From NCBI RefSeq assembly GCF_015767675.1, contig NZ_CP065217.1:3410001-3474000 (forward strand): a stretch of 64,000 nucleotides of DNA. Direction: 5' to 3'. The DNA comes from Vibrio navarrensis (lineage in GTDB: Bacteria > Pseudomonadota > Gammaproteobacteria > Enterobacterales > Vibrionaceae). Every line of letters begins with the position of its first letter. Within the stretch, counting starts at the first letter, position 1. The translations under genes and the position numbers were made by a program. The notes beneath the pieces were generated by a model, which was given only the letters and a program-made list of their open reading frames with translations, was not told where the DNA came from and did no database searches. Below, in pieces: positions 23,114-33,200 of this stretch.

Positions 23114-23827
23114 TCAGATAAATGCGTAAGCATCAGCAAACATGCGCTCTCTGATCGCTTTTTTCTGCTGAGTAAACTGCTCTCTTGCTGCTCCAGCCAT
23201 TTCAAATCGACCCGCAATGTAGATATCAAATTCCTGTAAGGATTCAAAATCGCTAGTTACCGCTTGAAGGACATTACCCACTTTCCCTTGCCAGTAAGCA
23301 TCAACATCTTCTATAACAGGGACAAAATGGACGTGCCGGTGTTTTGCGGCAATGTCGTTTAGCTCACTTTTTGCGTACAATTGCGACTCATCGCGCGCGC
23401 CCCAATAAAGGTAGATAGTGCTTTGACGGTTTTGTGCAATACAATGGTCTAATATCGAACGCACGTAACTAAAACCAGTCCCACCCGCAATCAGAAGAAG
23501 CGGACGCTCGCTCTCTTCTTTTAACCAAGCGTCTCCGTGCGGCGCGTCAATATCAATTGATGATCCTGTTACCAACGCGTTTTTCATCGCTTCGACCACT
23601 TCAAGTGCATAAGCATTATGTTCCGCTGCACCAATATGAAGTTCAAGTTCACCTTCATGACGGCATGGACTACTTGCGATCGAAAACGGACGCTTATCTT
23701 TCTCGCCCATGACCACCATTAAATATTGACCCGCCTTAAATGCCACTGGTGTTTCAGGATGAAGCAGGATTTGATAGGTATTACTCGCCAACGGCTTAAT
23801 TGACTTAACTTTGCATTGAATGGTCAT
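23114..23827 (-). CDS. fre: NAD(P)H-flavin reductase Fre
   Basis: A 237-aa ferredoxin-reductase-like flavin reductase that supplies free reduced flavin. The flavin motif is RPFSIAS, the NAD(P)H-binding motif is [15 protein letters not shown], and the C-terminal [11 protein letters not shown] is typical. It follows ubiD and a small ferredoxin gene; ubiD-fre linkage is known in enterobacteria, where Fre supports ubiquinone synthesis. The Vibrio paralogue LuxG has the same fold; without lux genes nearby, Fre is the better name. Confidence 0.92.
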   Translation of the reverse strand: MTIQCKVKSIKPLASNTYQILLHPETPVAFKAGQYLMVVMGEKDKRPFSIASSPCRHEGELELHIGAAEHNAYALEVVEAMKNALVTGSSIDIDAPHGDAWLKEESERPLLLIAGGTGFSYVRSILDHCIAQNRQSTIYLYWGARDESQLYAKSELNDIAAKHRHVHFVPVIEDVDAYWQGKVGNVLQAVTSDFESLQEFDIYIAGRFEMAGAAREQFTQQKKAIRERMFADAYAFI

Positions 23828-23841
23828 GATGTTCCTCTTGC

Positions 23842-24111
23842 TTACTCTTCAAAAGTAAGCACTAAATTACTTTCTGCGTAGGCTTGGCAAGGAAAAATCC
23901 AGCCTTGCTGCTGCTCTTTATTGGTTAGCATGGGTTCGAGGTGATAACTCACCTCACCCGAGAGTTTTCGGCACATGCACATTGCGCAAGCGCCGATTTG
24001 GCAACGATGCGGGAAGCGAATATTATTGTTGAGCGCCGCTTCCAACACCGTTTCACCTTCCAACACGATGAATGTGACGTTCATTGGCAGAAGGTGGACT
24101 TGATGGCTCAT
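23842..24111 (-). CDS. Plant-type [2Fe-2S] ferredoxin between ubiD and fre
   Basis: An 89-aa ferredoxin domain. The cluster ligands are C-x4-C-x2-C in [12 protein letters not shown] plus the distal C in IFPCQA. The start at 24111 overlaps the ubiD stop by four bases (ATGA), and fre begins 14 bases downstream, so the three genes form one unit. In multi-domain oxygenase reductases a ferredoxin like this is fused to a Fre-like module. Here the two are separate genes, suggesting Fre or a flavin monooxygenase of quinone synthesis as its partner. That role is inference. Confidence 0.85.
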   Translation of the reverse strand: MSHQVHLLPMNVTFIVLEGETVLEAALNNNIRFPHRCQIGACAMCMCRKLSGEVSYHLEPMLTNKEQQQGWIFPCQAYAESNLVLTFEE

Positions 24112-25955
24112 AGAATACCTAACTCGTGCCAAATCGCATCGATTTTAGCCACAAGTTGCGGATCTTTTTTAATCGGGCTGCCCCACTCTCGTACAACCTC
24201 TGGGGCAAATTTGTTGGTCGCATCCAGCCCCAATTTCGAGGAGCCAGAGCACTTAATTTGCGCCGTGTCTCTGAGTGGATCCATACGTGTGGTTACCGCC
24301 CAAATGATGTCGCGCCAATCTTGAACATTAACGTCATCATCACACAAGATAATAAACTTGATATCTGCATAGGGAACAAAGAAATCCCACAGATGTTTCA
24401 GCAACGTTTGAGACTGACCAGCTCGCTCTTTTTTCATCGACGCAATAACAAATTGATGGTTAGCACTAGGAGGAAGATAAAGGTCAACGATTTCTGGGTG
24501 CTGTTGTTTCAGCGCCAATAAGTCGCATTCAGCCATCGCGTGGCTTTCTCGCTCCAGTACTGGCGTTCGCGTGGCCAGTTCAGCCGGCCACTTTATCGTT
24601 GCATCCAGCCCCATTTTTGACCCCAGACCGACCACTGGCGAAGCAAAGTCGAGTGAATCAATCGGTGTGTTATCGATCATCAAGGTATCTCGCACAGGGT
24701 CCATATGTTCAGTCATCGCTTTGACGACCTCATTCCAATCGCGTGCGTTAACCGATTCGTCGCACACTATCACGAACTTGGTATACATAAACTGACGCAG
24801 GAAAGACCACACTCCCATCATCACCCGCTTAGCATGCCCCGGATACTGCTTTTTCATCGTCACCACGGCCATGCGATACGAGCAGCCTTCGGGCGGTAGA
24901 TAGAAATCTTCAATCTCTGGAAACTGCTTTTGTAAGATCGGCACAAACACTTCATTGAGTGCCACACCGAGCACAGCAGGCTCATCGGGTGGACGCCCAG
25001 TGTAAGTGCTGTGATAGATAGGATCGCGACGCATGGTGATGTGCGTAATGGTAAAGACGTGATGCTGCTCTTTTTCGTTGTAGTAGCCCGTATGATCGCC
25101 GTATGGACCTTCATCGGCAAATTCATTCGGGTCAATGTAGCCTTCCAGAACAATTTCCGCACTGGCAGGCACTTCCAAGTCATTACTGATCGATTGGACC
25201 ACTTCGGTTTTACTGCCACGCAACAGGCCCGCGAAAGCGTACTCTGATAGAGTGTCTGGTACTGGCGTCACCGCGCCAAGAATCGTCGCTGGATCAGCAC
25301 CAAACGCCACCGACACAGGAAAAGGTTGGCCTGGGTTTGCCTCCATCCAATCACGCAGATCCAAGGCACCACCACGATGAGCAAGCCAGCGCATGATGAT
25401 TTTGTTCTTAGCGATTTTCTGCTGCCGATAAATGCCCAGATTTTGCCGCTTTTTGTATGGACCTCGAGTGACAGTGAGCCCCCAAGTGAGTAAGGGCGCG
25501 ACATCTTCAGCCCAGCAACTCATGACTGGGATCTTGTCTAGGTCAACCTCATCTCCCTGCCAAACTATCTCTTGGCACGGCGCTTTACGCAGCTTTTTGG
25601 CTGGCATATTGAGCACTTGCTTGAACAGTGGGATCTTACCAAGTGCATCTTTAAAGCCGCGCGGCGGTTCAGGCTCTTTGAGGTAAGCCAGCAATTTCCC
25701 AACTTCACGTAGCTCTTTTACCTCGCTTCGCCCCATGCCCATGGCGACACGCTCTGGCGTACCAAACAGATTGGTGAGCACAGGAACACGATAGCCAATC
25801 GGGTTTTCAAACAGCAGTGCAGGCCCCGCCGCACGCAGCGTGCGATCGCTGATTTCTGTCATTTCATAGGCGGGGTCGACAGGGTGGGTAATGCGCTTCA
25901 GTTGACCATGTCGTTCAAGATGGTCAAGAAATTCACGTAAATCCTTAAAACTCAT
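24108..25955 (-). CDS. ubiD: UbiD 4-hydroxy-3-polyprenylbenzoate decarboxylase, extended
   Basis: UbiD decarboxylates the ubiquinone precursor using prenylated FMN made by UbiX. The N-terminal and central domains are complete, including R-Q-N-x-[12 protein letters not shown] and [12 protein letters not shown] (residues 281-292). The protein is 615 aa, against about 497 in E. coli. The extra length is a second copy of the C-terminal unit: residues ~345-458 and ~487-584 share PEI-x-D-x-YLPP, MKK, KF-I-CD, V-N-DW and MDP-RDT patterns. The normal copy is therefore followed by a divergent repeat. Confidence 0.92.
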   Translation of the reverse strand: MSFKDLREFLDHLERHGQLKRITHPVDPAYEMTEISDRTLRAAGPALLFENPIGYRVPVLTNLFGTPERVAMGMGRSEVKELREVGKLLAYLKEPEPPRGFKDALGKIPLFKQVLNMPAKKLRKAPCQEIVWQGDEVDLDKIPVMSCWAEDVAPLLTWGLTVTRGPYKKRQNLGIYRQQKIAKNKIIMRWLAHRGGALDLRDWMEANPGQPFPVSVAFGADPATILGAVTPVPDTLSEYAFAGLLRGSKTEVVQSISNDLEVPASAEIVLEGYIDPNEFADEGPYGDHTGYYNEKEQHHVFTITHITMRRDPIYHSTYTGRPPDEPAVLGVALNEVFVPILQKQFPEIEDFYLPPEGCSYRMAVVTMKKQYPGHAKRVMMGVWSFLRQFMYTKFVIVCDESVNARDWNEVVKAMTEHMDPVRDTLMIDNTPIDSLDFASPVVGLGSKMGLDATIKWPAELATRTPVLERESHAMAECDLLALKQQHPEIVDLYLPPSANHQFVIASMKKERAGQSQTLLKHLWDFFVPYADIKFIILCDDDVNVQDWRDIIWAVTTRMDPLRDTAQIKCSGSSKLGLDATNKFAPEVVREWGSPIKKDPQLVAKIDAIWHELGIL

Positions 25956-26043
25956 AGGTCTTTTGCGTAAAGTGATTAAACTTGCCGCAGTATAACAAAT
26001 CGTATTCCGCTGCGAGGTGATTTTATTACTCTTTTCGCCTTGG

Positions 26044-27036
26044 CTACTGCAACGCCTGTAAAATCAACCCACGCTTTATGCGGTTGTTGCCTGCTATCAC
26101 CTCTTCCAGCCAACTTGAGTGTCCTTGTTTCGCTAGCTCTCTCGCCACTAAAGGCGCGTCGTCTGGCAGAGCCATTCTGGTAATCAAAAACTGTTTCACT
26201 TCAGCAGTTAAAGGGTTGGCTTTGGTGAGTAAGGTGATCGCCTGCGCTTTCAAGCTGGGATTTTGCGTTGAAGACATGATTTGCCGCCAAGAAAAGTCAT
26301 CGCCCACCGAGGCGAGGCGCTCTAATTCATTCTGACTGACGTGATCCGCCTTCATACGCCATAAAAGATTGTACACTTCGGCTTCTTCACTGACTTGAGC
26401 AAGACGAACCACCACGGGAGAAGGGGGCAGCCAAGTGGTCAACGGCGTGGCGGTCAATTGCTTTACCAAACCGTCTAACGCCTCCGGTGATAAGCTATCC
26501 AACTCTCGGATCAACAGCGCTTCTCGCATTTGCACTACGGGTTGCGACCCCGTCAACCAAGTTTGCAACTGCAATTCACCGCGCTCGGCGGCGAGAATGA
26601 AATCCAATGTGGTTTGATCCTGTTTCCAACGTTTCAACAAGCGATTAGCAACAGCGGGATAATTGAAAGCAGGAACGGTAAACTCATAGCCATCACCTTT
26701 TTCAACCACTTGGTAGCTCGGGATCATTTTGATTTGAGATTCAACAAAAATCGCCATTCTGGGCGTTAAAATAACGTCTTGCTTCTCCAGTTTATCGAGC
26801 AAAAGAAAACGGGCGGCTTCTTGTTGGGGCAGAGCTAAACGCTCCAATGCGAACTTCAGTTCGTGGGTTTGATCTCGAGCGACATACTCTAGCAGTTCAG
26901 CGACTTTACTGTGAACTTGTTCGTCCTGAAGCCACTGCTGTGCGGTCTCTGTCTGCATTTCCTGAGCAGACACATGTACAGGACCGAAAAGAAGTGACGT
27001 ACTCAGGAGTAGCGAAGACAACATTCCTTGTTGCAT
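26044..27036 (-). CDS. Periplasmic helical-repeat protein of unknown function
   Basis: I do not recognise this 330-aa protein. It has a signal peptide (about residues 1-24, cleavage near VSA-QE). The rest is helix-rich with irregular HEAT-like repeats ([30 protein letters not shown]). No cysteine follows the cleavage site and there are no other membrane segments, so it is probably soluble and periplasmic. GGGAGG lies five bases before the ATG at 27036, supporting this start. It sits alone between rho and ubiD, separated from rho by a terminator. A scaffold or protein-interaction role is a guess from the repeat pattern. Confidence 0.75.
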   Translation of the reverse strand: MQQGMLSSLLLSTSLLFGPVHVSAQEMQTETAQQWLQDEQVHSKVAELLEYVARDQTHELKFALERLALPQQEAARFLLLDKLEKQDVILTPRMAIFVESQIKMIPSYQVVEKGDGYEFTVPAFNYPAVANRLLKRWKQDQTTLDFILAAERGELQLQTWLTGSQPVVQMREALLIRELDSLSPEALDGLVKQLTATPLTTWLPPSPVVVRLAQVSEEAEVYNLLWRMKADHVSQNELERLASVGDDFSWRQIMSSTQNPSLKAQAITLLTKANPLTAEVKQFLITRMALPDDAPLVARELAKQGHSSWLEEVIAGNNRIKRGLILQALQ

Positions 27037-27094
27037 GTTAACCTCCCGATAACATTTTCATCCATTCTGAAGAGTTCTCGGTGGAATTGCAAAC

Positions 27095-27124
27095 AAAAAC
27101 GCCACTGCGGACAGTGGCGTTTTT
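27095..27124 (-). terminator. rho terminator
   Basis: The stem AAAAACGCCACT / AGTGGCGTTTTT with a 6-base loop is followed on the minus strand by a T-rich tract, just past the rho stop. Confidence 0.85.
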
Positions 27125-27136
27125 ATTGTCAACCAA

Positions 27137-28396
27137 TTACTGGCGACGCATGGCGTCAAAGAACTCGTCGTTAGTTTTGGTCATCGCCAACTTGTCGATC
27201 AAGAATTCCATCGCGTCAGACTCGCCCATCGGATGAACAATCTTGCGCAGAATCCACATTTTCTGCAGTTCATCGCTCTTGGTCAGGAGTTCTTCACGAC
27301 GAGTACCTGAGCGGTTGAAATCAATCGCAGGGAAGACTCGCTTCTCAGCAATCTTACGGTTAAGGTGCAGTTCCATGTTACCTGTACCTTTAAACTCTTC
27401 GTAGATCACTTCGTCCATCTTAGAACCCGTATCCACTAGCGCCGTTGCGATAATGGTCAGGCTACCGCCTTCTTCCACATTACGTGCCGCACCGAAGAAA
27501 CGCTTAGGACGATGCAGCGCGTTCGCATCCACACCACCAGTGAGTACTTTACCCGAAGAAGGCACAACGGTGTTGTATGCACGCGCAAGACGAGTAATCG
27601 AATCCAGCAGAATCACTACATCTTTCTTGTGTTCCACCAAGCGTTTCGCTTTTTCGATGACCATCTCAGCCACTTGCACGTGACGAGAAGCTGGCTCATC
27701 AAACGTCGAAGCCACCACCTCGCCTTTTACTAGGCGCTGCATTTCGGTTACTTCTTCTGGACGCTCATCAATCAGCAGCACCATCAACACACATTCAGGG
27801 TGGTTGTAAGTAATGCTCTGTGCGATGTTTTGTAGCAGCATGGTTTTGCCCGCTTTTGGCGGTGCCACAATCAAACCACGCTGACCTTTACCAATCGGCG
27901 ATGCCAAATCGAGAACACGAGCGGTGATATCTTCTGTCGAGCCATTACCGCGCTCCATCACCATACGCTCATTGGCGTGCAGAGGAGTTAAGTTTTCAAA
28001 CAGGATTTTATTACGTGCGTTGTCTGGTCGATCATCGTTAACCGTGTTGACTTTCAGCAAGGCAAAATAACGTTCGCCATCTTTTGGTGGACGAATTTTG
28101 CCTGCGATCGAATCGCCCGTGCGCAAGTTAAAACGACGAATCTGGCTTGGTGATACATAAATATCATCCGGACCCGCCAAGTACGAACTGTCTGCACTAC
28201 GTAGGAAACCAAATCCGTCTTGCAGAATTTCCAGAACCCCATCGCCAAAAATATCTTCGCCACTTTTTGCGTGTGCTTTTAGGATTGCGAAGATGATGTC
28301 TTGTTTACGTAAACGTGCCAGGTTTTCCAGACCTAAGCTTTCGCCAAGCTTAACCAGGTCGGATACCGGGATGTTTTTCAATTCGGTAAGATTCAT
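27137..28396 (-). CDS. rho: Transcription termination factor Rho
   Basis: Hexameric RNA-dependent ATPase. The order is: N-terminal helix bundle ([22 protein letters not shown]), cold-shock-like RNA-binding domain ([22 protein letters not shown]), Walker [12 protein letters not shown], Walker [11 protein letters not shown]-loop and the C-terminal [10 protein letters not shown]. From the ATG at 28396 it is 419 aa, identical to the E. coli length. An in-frame codon at 28420 would add eight residues and is not needed. The trxA-rho order is conserved with E. coli; the ~150-base leader may carry Rho autoregulation. Confidence 0.98.
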   Translation of the reverse strand: MNLTELKNIPVSDLVKLGESLGLENLARLRKQDIIFAILKAHAKSGEDIFGDGVLEILQDGFGFLRSADSSYLAGPDDIYVSPSQIRRFNLRTGDSIAGKIRPPKDGERYFALLKVNTVNDDRPDNARNKILFENLTPLHANERMVMERGNGSTEDITARVLDLASPIGKGQRGLIVAPPKAGKTMLLQNIAQSITYNHPECVLMVLLIDERPEEVTEMQRLVKGEVVASTFDEPASRHVQVAEMVIEKAKRLVEHKKDVVILLDSITRLARAYNTVVPSSGKVLTGGVDANALHRPKRFFGAARNVEEGGSLTIIATALVDTGSKMDEVIYEEFKGTGNMELHLNRKIAEKRVFPAIDFNRSGTRREELLTKSDELQKMWILRKIVHPMGESDAMEFLIDKLAMTKTNDEFFDAMRRQ

Positions 28397-28545
28397 GGTG
28401 GTGGATTCTTGTTTAGTCAAAATAAGATCTATTTTCTAGTTAAGATGGATTTGGTCTCAGGATCGACCAAGAAGAGAAAGTTGTTTAATTAACGTGCGAT
28501 AAATTAGCACTAAAAATAATCCTAGTCCAGAGTTTGAAAAAAACA

Positions 28546-28575
28546 AAACCGTGCATTTGAGATTCTGCACGGTTT
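28546..28575 (-). terminator. trxA terminator
   Basis: The stem AAACCGTGCA / TGCACGGTTT with a 10-base loop is followed on the minus strand by TTTTGTTTTTTT, between trxA and rho. Confidence 0.85.
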
Positions 28576-28595
28576 CGTTTCTAACCACTTATGGA

Positions 28596-28922
28596 TTATA
28601 GGTTTGCATCCAAGAACTCTTTCAATTGAGTTTTCGATAGCGCACCCACTTTTGTCGCTGCCACGCTGCCGTCTTTGAACAACAGCAGGGTTGGAATACC
28701 GCGAATGCCGAATTTAGGTGGTGTGCCTGCATTATGGTCGATATTTAGTTTACCGATAGTGAGTTTGCCTTCGTACTCTTCAGCAACTTCGTCCAGAATC
28801 GGCGCAATCATCTTACAAGGACCACACCATTCTGCCCAAAAGTCTACCAGTACCGGGCCTGCAGCCTTAAGAACGTCATTTTCAAAACCTTCGTCAGTCA
28901 GCTGCAAAATCTTATCACTCAT
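28596..28922 (-). CDS. trxA: Thioredoxin 1
   Basis: General disulfide reductase. The active site is W-C33-G-P-C36-K within [12 protein letters not shown], with the cis-proline motif RGIPTLLLF. The 108-aa form starting at 28922 has GGAG upstream and matches E. coli Trx1; the longer frame upstream overlaps rhlB on the other strand and is not real. It is divergent from rhlB (112-base gap) and upstream of rho, the same neighbourhood as in E. coli. Confidence 0.98.
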   Translation of the reverse strand: MSDKILQLTDEGFENDVLKAAGPVLVDFWAEWCGPCKMIAPILDEVAEEYEGKLTIGKLNIDHNAGTPPKFGIRGIPTLLLFKDGSVAATKVGALSKTQLKEFLDANL

Positions 28923-29034
28923 CTTCCACTCCAATGTGTTTTTTTGAAACTGGTTGGGTGATAACCAGTAATTTGATGGTCTATTGGAATGTATTTGCTT
29001 TCTTAATGCAAGCTTTAGCTGATATTCTATAGCG

Positions 29035-30342
29035 ATGAAAAAGACGCATATCACAGAGCAAAAGTTCGCCGACTTCGGGTTGCATCCGCAAGTTATTGAA
29101 GGATTGGACAAAAAAGGGTTTGAGTTTTGTACCCCGATCCAAGCCTTGGCGCTGCCGGTACTGCTCTCCGGCCAAGACATCGCAGGCCAGGCCCAAACTG
29201 GGACTGGTAAAACGCTCGCGTTTCTTACTGCTACCTTTAACCATCTCCTGACTACGCCAGCACATGAAGGCCGTCAGCCAACCCAGCCGCGTGCGATTAT
29301 CATGGCGCCAACGCGTGAACTGGCTATCCAGATTTACAACGATGCCGAACCTTTGATCGCCAGCACAGGGATCAAAGCGGCACTAGCTTACGGCGGCGAA
29401 AGCTACGATAAGCAACTCGCAAAACTGCAAGACGGCGTGGATGTGTTGATCGGCACGACAGGCCGTATTATTGACTTCTACAAACAGCGCGTATTCGGCT
29501 TAAACAACATTCAAGCCGTGGTGTTGGATGAAGCAGATCGCATGTTCGATCTTGGCTTTATTAAAGACATCCGTTTCTTGTTCCGCCGTATGCCAGCACC
29601 ACAAGAACGTTTGAACATGTTGTTCTCTGCGACACTCTCTTACCGCGTGCAAGAGCTGGCATTTGAGCACATGCACAATCCTGCGCATGTGGTGGTGGAA
29701 CCGGCACAAAAAACAGGTCATCGCATTCAAGAAGAGCTGTTCTATCCTTCTAATGAAGACAAAATGGCCCTGCTACAAACGCTGATTGAAGAAGAATGGC
29801 CAGATCGTGCGATCGTCTTTGCCAACACCAAGCATCGCTGTGAATCGATTTGGGCTCATCTGGCGGGCGACAACCACCGTGTTGGCCTACTGACTGGTGA
29901 TGTACCACAGAAGAAACGCGAAAAAATTCTTGAGCAATTTACCCAAGGCGCGGTAGACATTCTGGTCGCCACCGATGTCGCGGCACGTGGCTTACACATC
30001 CCACAAGTCACGCACGTGTTTAACTACGATCTGCCTGACGATTGCGAAGACTACGTTCACCGTATTGGCCGTACAGGCCGTGCTGGCGAGAGTGGTCATT
30101 CGATTAGCTTTGCTTGTGAAGAGTACGCGATTAACCTGCCAGCGATTGAAGAGTACATTGAACACGCGATACCGGTTTCTGAATATGACCACGACGCGCT
30201 GATCAAAGATCTCCCAGCGCCCGTTCGCACCCCATCAGCGCGTTCGCAACAGCGCCGAACCAACACCAGCGGCGCACGTTCTGGAGACAGAAAGTCAAAC
30301 AACCGCCGTCCGCGCGGACCTCGCCAACCAAGGGAAGCCTAA
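29035..30342 (+). CDS. rhlB: ATP-dependent RNA helicase RhlB
   Basis: DEAD-box helicase of the RNA degradosome. Visible motifs: Q motif (GFEFCTPIQ), I AQTGTGKT (53-60), Ia [14 protein letters not shown] (165-168, [10 protein letters not shown]), III SAT, and [12 protein letters not shown]. The basic, disordered C-terminal tail (from ~400, rich in R, S and N) is the RNA- or RNase E-binding part and is a little longer than in E. coli. gppA follows after 7 bases, and the rhlB-gppA pairing is syntenic with E. coli. Confidence 0.97.
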   Translation: MKKTHITEQKFADFGLHPQVIEGLDKKGFEFCTPIQALALPVLLSGQDIAGQAQTGTGKTLAFLTATFNHLLTTPAHEGRQPTQPRAIIMAPTRELAIQIYNDAEPLIASTGIKAALAYGGESYDKQLAKLQDGVDVLIGTTGRIIDFYKQRVFGLNNIQAVVLDEADRMFDLGFIKDIRFLFRRMPAPQERLNMLFSATLSYRVQELAFEHMHNPAHVVVEPAQKTGHRIQEELFYPSNEDKMALLQTLIEEEWPDRAIVFANTKHRCESIWAHLAGDNHRVGLLTGDVPQKKREKILEQFTQGAVDILVATDVAARGLHIPQVTHVFNYDLPDDCEDYVHRIGRTGRAGESGHSISFACEEYAINLPAIEEYIEHAIPVSEYDHDALIKDLPAPVRTPSARSQQRRTNTSGARSGDRKSNNRRPRGPRQPREA

Positions 30343-30349
30343 ACCGTTT

Positions 30350-31843
30350 ATGAGCCAGACAGGAACATCACCGCTCTATGCCGCCATCGACCTCGGGTCG
30401 AACAGTTTTCATATGCTCGTTGTGCGTCATATCGATGGCAGCGTTCAGACTATGGCCAAAATCAAGCGCAAAGTTCGCCTTGCTGCGGGCCTAGATGAAC
30501 ACCATGCGCTCAGCATGGAAGCGATGCAGCGTGGATGGGACTGCCTGAGCCTGTTTGCAGAAAGGCTGCAAGATATTCCGGCAGAGAACATTCGCATTGT
30601 CGGCACAGCGACCCTGCGAACGGCAACCAATGTGGATCTCTTCTTACAAAAGGCTAACCAGATCCTCGGCCATCCGATTGAAGTGATCAGCGGCGAAGAA
30701 GAAGCAGCGACGATCTACAAAGGCGTCGCGCACACCTCTGGCGGCAGTGGTCGCCGCCTAGTGGTGGACATCGGTGGCGCAAGTACCGAGCTGATTATTG
30801 GCGAAGGCTTTGAAGCCAAAGCGCTAACTAGTCTGCGCATGGGTTGCGTGACGTGGTTGGAAAACTTCTTTAAAGACCGCCAGCTCAATGCGCGCAACTT
30901 TGACAACGCCATTGAAGGTGCAAAACAAATCCTCAAACCGGTGCTTGCGCAGTACAAAGAGCTGGGCTGGGATGTGTGTGTCGGCGCGTCCGGCACTGTC
31001 CAAGCGCTACAAGAGATCATGTTGGCGCAGGGCATGGACGAAGTGATTACTCACGCCAAGCTCAAGCGTCTACAAAAGCAAGCCATGCTCGCCGACCATC
31101 TCGAAGAGCTGGAAATTGAAGGGCTCACTTTAGAACGTGCTTTAGTCTTTCCTAGCGGTTTATCGATTCTAATTGCGGTTTTTGAACTGCTAGAGATCGA
31201 TGCCATGACACTGGCTGGCGGCGCGCTGCGTGAAGGGCTCGCCTACGAAATGATGGAAGAGCTCCGTCAAGACGACATCCGCTCTCGCACCATTGCCAGC
31301 ATACAAACTCGCTATCAACTCGACAGTCAATATGGTCAACAAGTAGCGTCTCTCGCTCTGCGCTTGCTAGAACAAGCTGGCGGCGAGGAGTGGATAGCCG
31401 AGCCTCAAGGCAAAGTGTTGCTAGAAACCACCGCGAAGTTGCACGAAATCGGTTTGACCATCGATTACAAGAAAGGCGGTGAGCACAGCGCTTACTTGCT
31501 GCAGCACCTTGATTTGCCGGGTTTTACTCGCGCACAGAAATTCTTTATCGGTGAACTAGCAAGACGCTATCGAGATCAGCTTACGTCACTCCCTGAACAG
31601 CATGCCCTATCCGGCAACAGCGCCAAACGCGTGCTGCGCTTGCTGCGCCTCGCGGTGTTGCTGTCGCATCGTCGCCGTCCTGAGCTGGAACCTCAAATCA
31701 CACTCATCGCCGAAAACGACAAACTCACGCTGCAAATCAGCGCTGGCTGGTTAGCGCAAAACCCGCTGACGGCAGCAGAACTGGAAACCGAAGCCAATCG
31801 CCAGACTGACATCGGTTGGCCAATGGTGATTGAAGCGAACTAA
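30350..31843 (+). CDS. gppA: Guanosine pentaphosphatase / exopolyphosphatase GppA
   Basis: Ppx/GppA phosphatase of the actin-like ATPase fold that converts pppGpp to ppGpp and can degrade polyphosphate. The phosphate-binding loop is [15 protein letters not shown], the second is [12 protein letters not shown], and the catalytic glutamate lies in [11 protein letters not shown]. The 497-aa length and the HD-like C-terminal region are typical. It is co-transcribed with rhlB and ends at a strong bidirectional terminator. GppA versus Ppx is decided by synteny. Confidence 0.93.
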   Translation: MSQTGTSPLYAAIDLGSNSFHMLVVRHIDGSVQTMAKIKRKVRLAAGLDEHHALSMEAMQRGWDCLSLFAERLQDIPAENIRIVGTATLRTATNVDLFLQKANQILGHPIEVISGEEEAATIYKGVAHTSGGSGRRLVVDIGGASTELIIGEGFEAKALTSLRMGCVTWLENFFKDRQLNARNFDNAIEGAKQILKPVLAQYKELGWDVCVGASGTVQALQEIMLAQGMDEVITHAKLKRLQKQAMLADHLEELEIEGLTLERALVFPSGLSILIAVFELLEIDAMTLAGGALREGLAYEMMEELRQDDIRSRTIASIQTRYQLDSQYGQQVASLALRLLEQAGGEEWIAEPQGKVLLETTAKLHEIGLTIDYKKGGEHSAYLLQHLDLPGFTRAQKFFIGELARRYRDQLTSLPEQHALSGNSAKRVLRLLRLAVLLSHRRRPELEPQITLIAENDKLTLQISAGWLAQNPLTAAELETEANRQTDIGWPMVIEAN

Positions 31844-31867
31844 TGCTTTGAATCGACATTGAACAGC

Positions 31868-31900
31868 AAAAAGCCCAAGTTGTTATCACTTGGGCTTTTT
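31868..31900. terminator. Bidirectional terminator, gppA/yhhQ
   Basis: A 13-bp stem (AAAAAGCCCAAGT and its complement) with a 7-base loop lies between the convergent gppA and yhhQ. Confidence 0.9.
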
Positions 31901-31921
31901 CTTTGCACTTGACTCTTTCTC

Positions 31922-32593
31922 TTAGCGCGAGCTTTGCGCCAAAGTAAATTGCGGATTCACCGCCGTGAGTTTCTTGGTCAAATAGTTGAGTAGCACGCCA
32001 TACATGGGCACAAAGAGTCCCAAACTGATCACCAATTTAAAACCGTAATCCACCAGCGCGATTTCCGTCCAGTGCTCCGCCATAAACGGATCGGGGCTTT
32101 GGTAAAAAGCAATGGCAAAAAAGGCGATGGTATCGAGCGCGTTACCAAACAAAGTGGAACAAGTTGGCGCAACCCACCACTGCTTCATTTGACGCAGACG
32201 GTTAAACACATGCACATCCATGATCTGTCCAAGCAGGTAAGCCATAAAGCTGGCGATAGCGATACGCGCCACAAACAGATTAAACTCACTCAGATGGGAA
32301 AAGCCTTGAAACTGCCCCTCAAAAAACAGCACCGAAAGCACGTAAGAGACCGCCAGTGCAGGCAACATCACTAAGAAAATGATTCTTCTTGCCAAAGCTG
32401 CGCCAAACACACGTACCGTAAGATCGGTTGCAAGGAAGATAAATGGGAACGTAAAAGCGCCCCAAGTGGTGTGTAAACCAAAGACGGTAAAGGGCAATTG
32501 CACCAAATAGTTACTGGAAGCAATGATGATTAAATGGAATAAAACCAGATAGATAAGGGCGTTGCGCTGCTGCGCAGGGGTAAAGTGACTCAT
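31922..32593 (-). CDS. yhhQ: Queuosine precursor transporter YhhQ
   Basis: A 223-aa inner-membrane protein of the VUT/YhhQ family (COG1738), which imports queuosine precursors such as preQ0 and preQ1. About six hydrophobic helices are visible, with the family motifs FLATDLTVRVFG and STLFGNALDT. It is monocistronic. Its 5' leader folds as a preQ1-type aptamer that takes in the ribosome-binding sequence, so import appears to be controlled by the precursor itself; this agrees with the transport assignment. Confidence 0.92.
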   Translation of the reverse strand: MSHFTPAQQRNALIYLVLFHLIIIASSNYLVQLPFTVFGLHTTWGAFTFPFIFLATDLTVRVFGAALARRIIFLVMLPALAVSYVLSVLFFEGQFQGFSHLSEFNLFVARIAIASFMAYLLGQIMDVHVFNRLRQMKQWWVAPTCSTLFGNALDTIAFFAIAFYQSPDPFMAEHWTEIALVDYGFKLVISLGLFVPMYGVLLNYLTKKLTAVNPQFTLAQSSR

Positions 32594-32599
32594 GCGATA

Positions 32600-32640
32600 C
32601 CTTTTTAGTTTGGTTTGGGGGCGAGGGAACCCAAATCGAA
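32600..32640 (-). promoter_or_regulatory. preQ1-I-type riboswitch in the yhhQ leader
   Basis: On the minus strand, TTTGGG (32630-32635) pairs with CCCAAA (32614-32619) around the loop TTCCCTCGCC. An A-rich tail, CCAAACTAAAAAGG, ends six bases before the yhhQ ATG. This is the layout of preQ1 class I: a GGTTC-started hairpin loop, then an A-rich tail whose last bases pair with loop C residues in an H-type pseudoknot. The pairing AGG with CCT would hide the ribosome-binding sequence. It controls a queuosine-precursor transporter. Confidence 0.75.
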
Positions 32641-32806
32641 TGCATCAGAAAACTGACACGATTCTTACCAACAATGTTATAGAAAATAGGAAACTGGCCG
32701 CTAATGCAGCGGCGGGCGATTATACCTTAATCAGTTTTTCACACAAGCCACGAAAAACAGGCAATCGTTTAAGCGCGATAAATTTTCCGGCATCCATAAA
32801 AAAGGG

Positions 32807-32822
32807 GGTTTCATGTGAAACA
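32807..32822. other. Degenerate parS-like sequence
   Basis: GGTTTCATGTGAAACA matches 14 of 16 positions of parS (TGTTTCACGTGAAACA) and lies in the gap between yhhQ and the DUF3630-like gene. It may bind ParB weakly or not at all; two perfect sites lie further right in this window. Confidence 0.35.
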
Positions 32823-32885
32823 TCCTATTCAAAAATAAGCCTTTTCTTTTATCTGCGCTTTTATCTGCGCATGAAGGAGATGCAA

Positions 32886-33200
32886 CTAAAATTGTTGGCG
32901 AAACAGTTGCGCCAGAAAATCCATCTCCTCACGGCTCTCTGCAACGCTTAAGGATTCAAACCACACCGCTTCACTGTAATGCTCAGCTTTCAGAAACAAG
33001 TGCCGCCCTTCAAAGTCAATCAGCCAGCTATGGATGTCACCGTCCCACTGCGTCTCCAATACTTGAGCCGAAAGTAATTTGACTAAACGTTCGCCCAGTT
33101 GAGGAAACGTATCAAGATTAAAGCTCGGCGTGGTGATCAGCAAACGCCCCTCTTCGGCCAGATAATCGGCTAATCCAAATTCCTTGTGCGTCTCAACCAT
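32886..33200 (-). CDS. Small cytosolic protein next to recQ (DUF3630-like)
   Basis: A 104-aa acidic protein without signal peptide or membrane segment. I assign it tentatively to DUF3630, a Vibrio-type family found beside recQ. A central W-x-G-x-x-H-S-W-L-I-D-F-E-G motif and the run FLKAEHYSEAVWFESL are the most conserved-looking parts. It overlaps the recQ stop by 8 bases, so the two are translated together. No function can be assigned. Confidence 0.65.
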   Translation of the reverse strand: MVETHKEFGLADYLAEEGRLLITTPSFNLDTFPQLGERLVKLLSAQVLETQWDGDIHSWLIDFEGRHLFLKAEHYSEAVWFESLSVAESREEMDFLAQLFRQQF

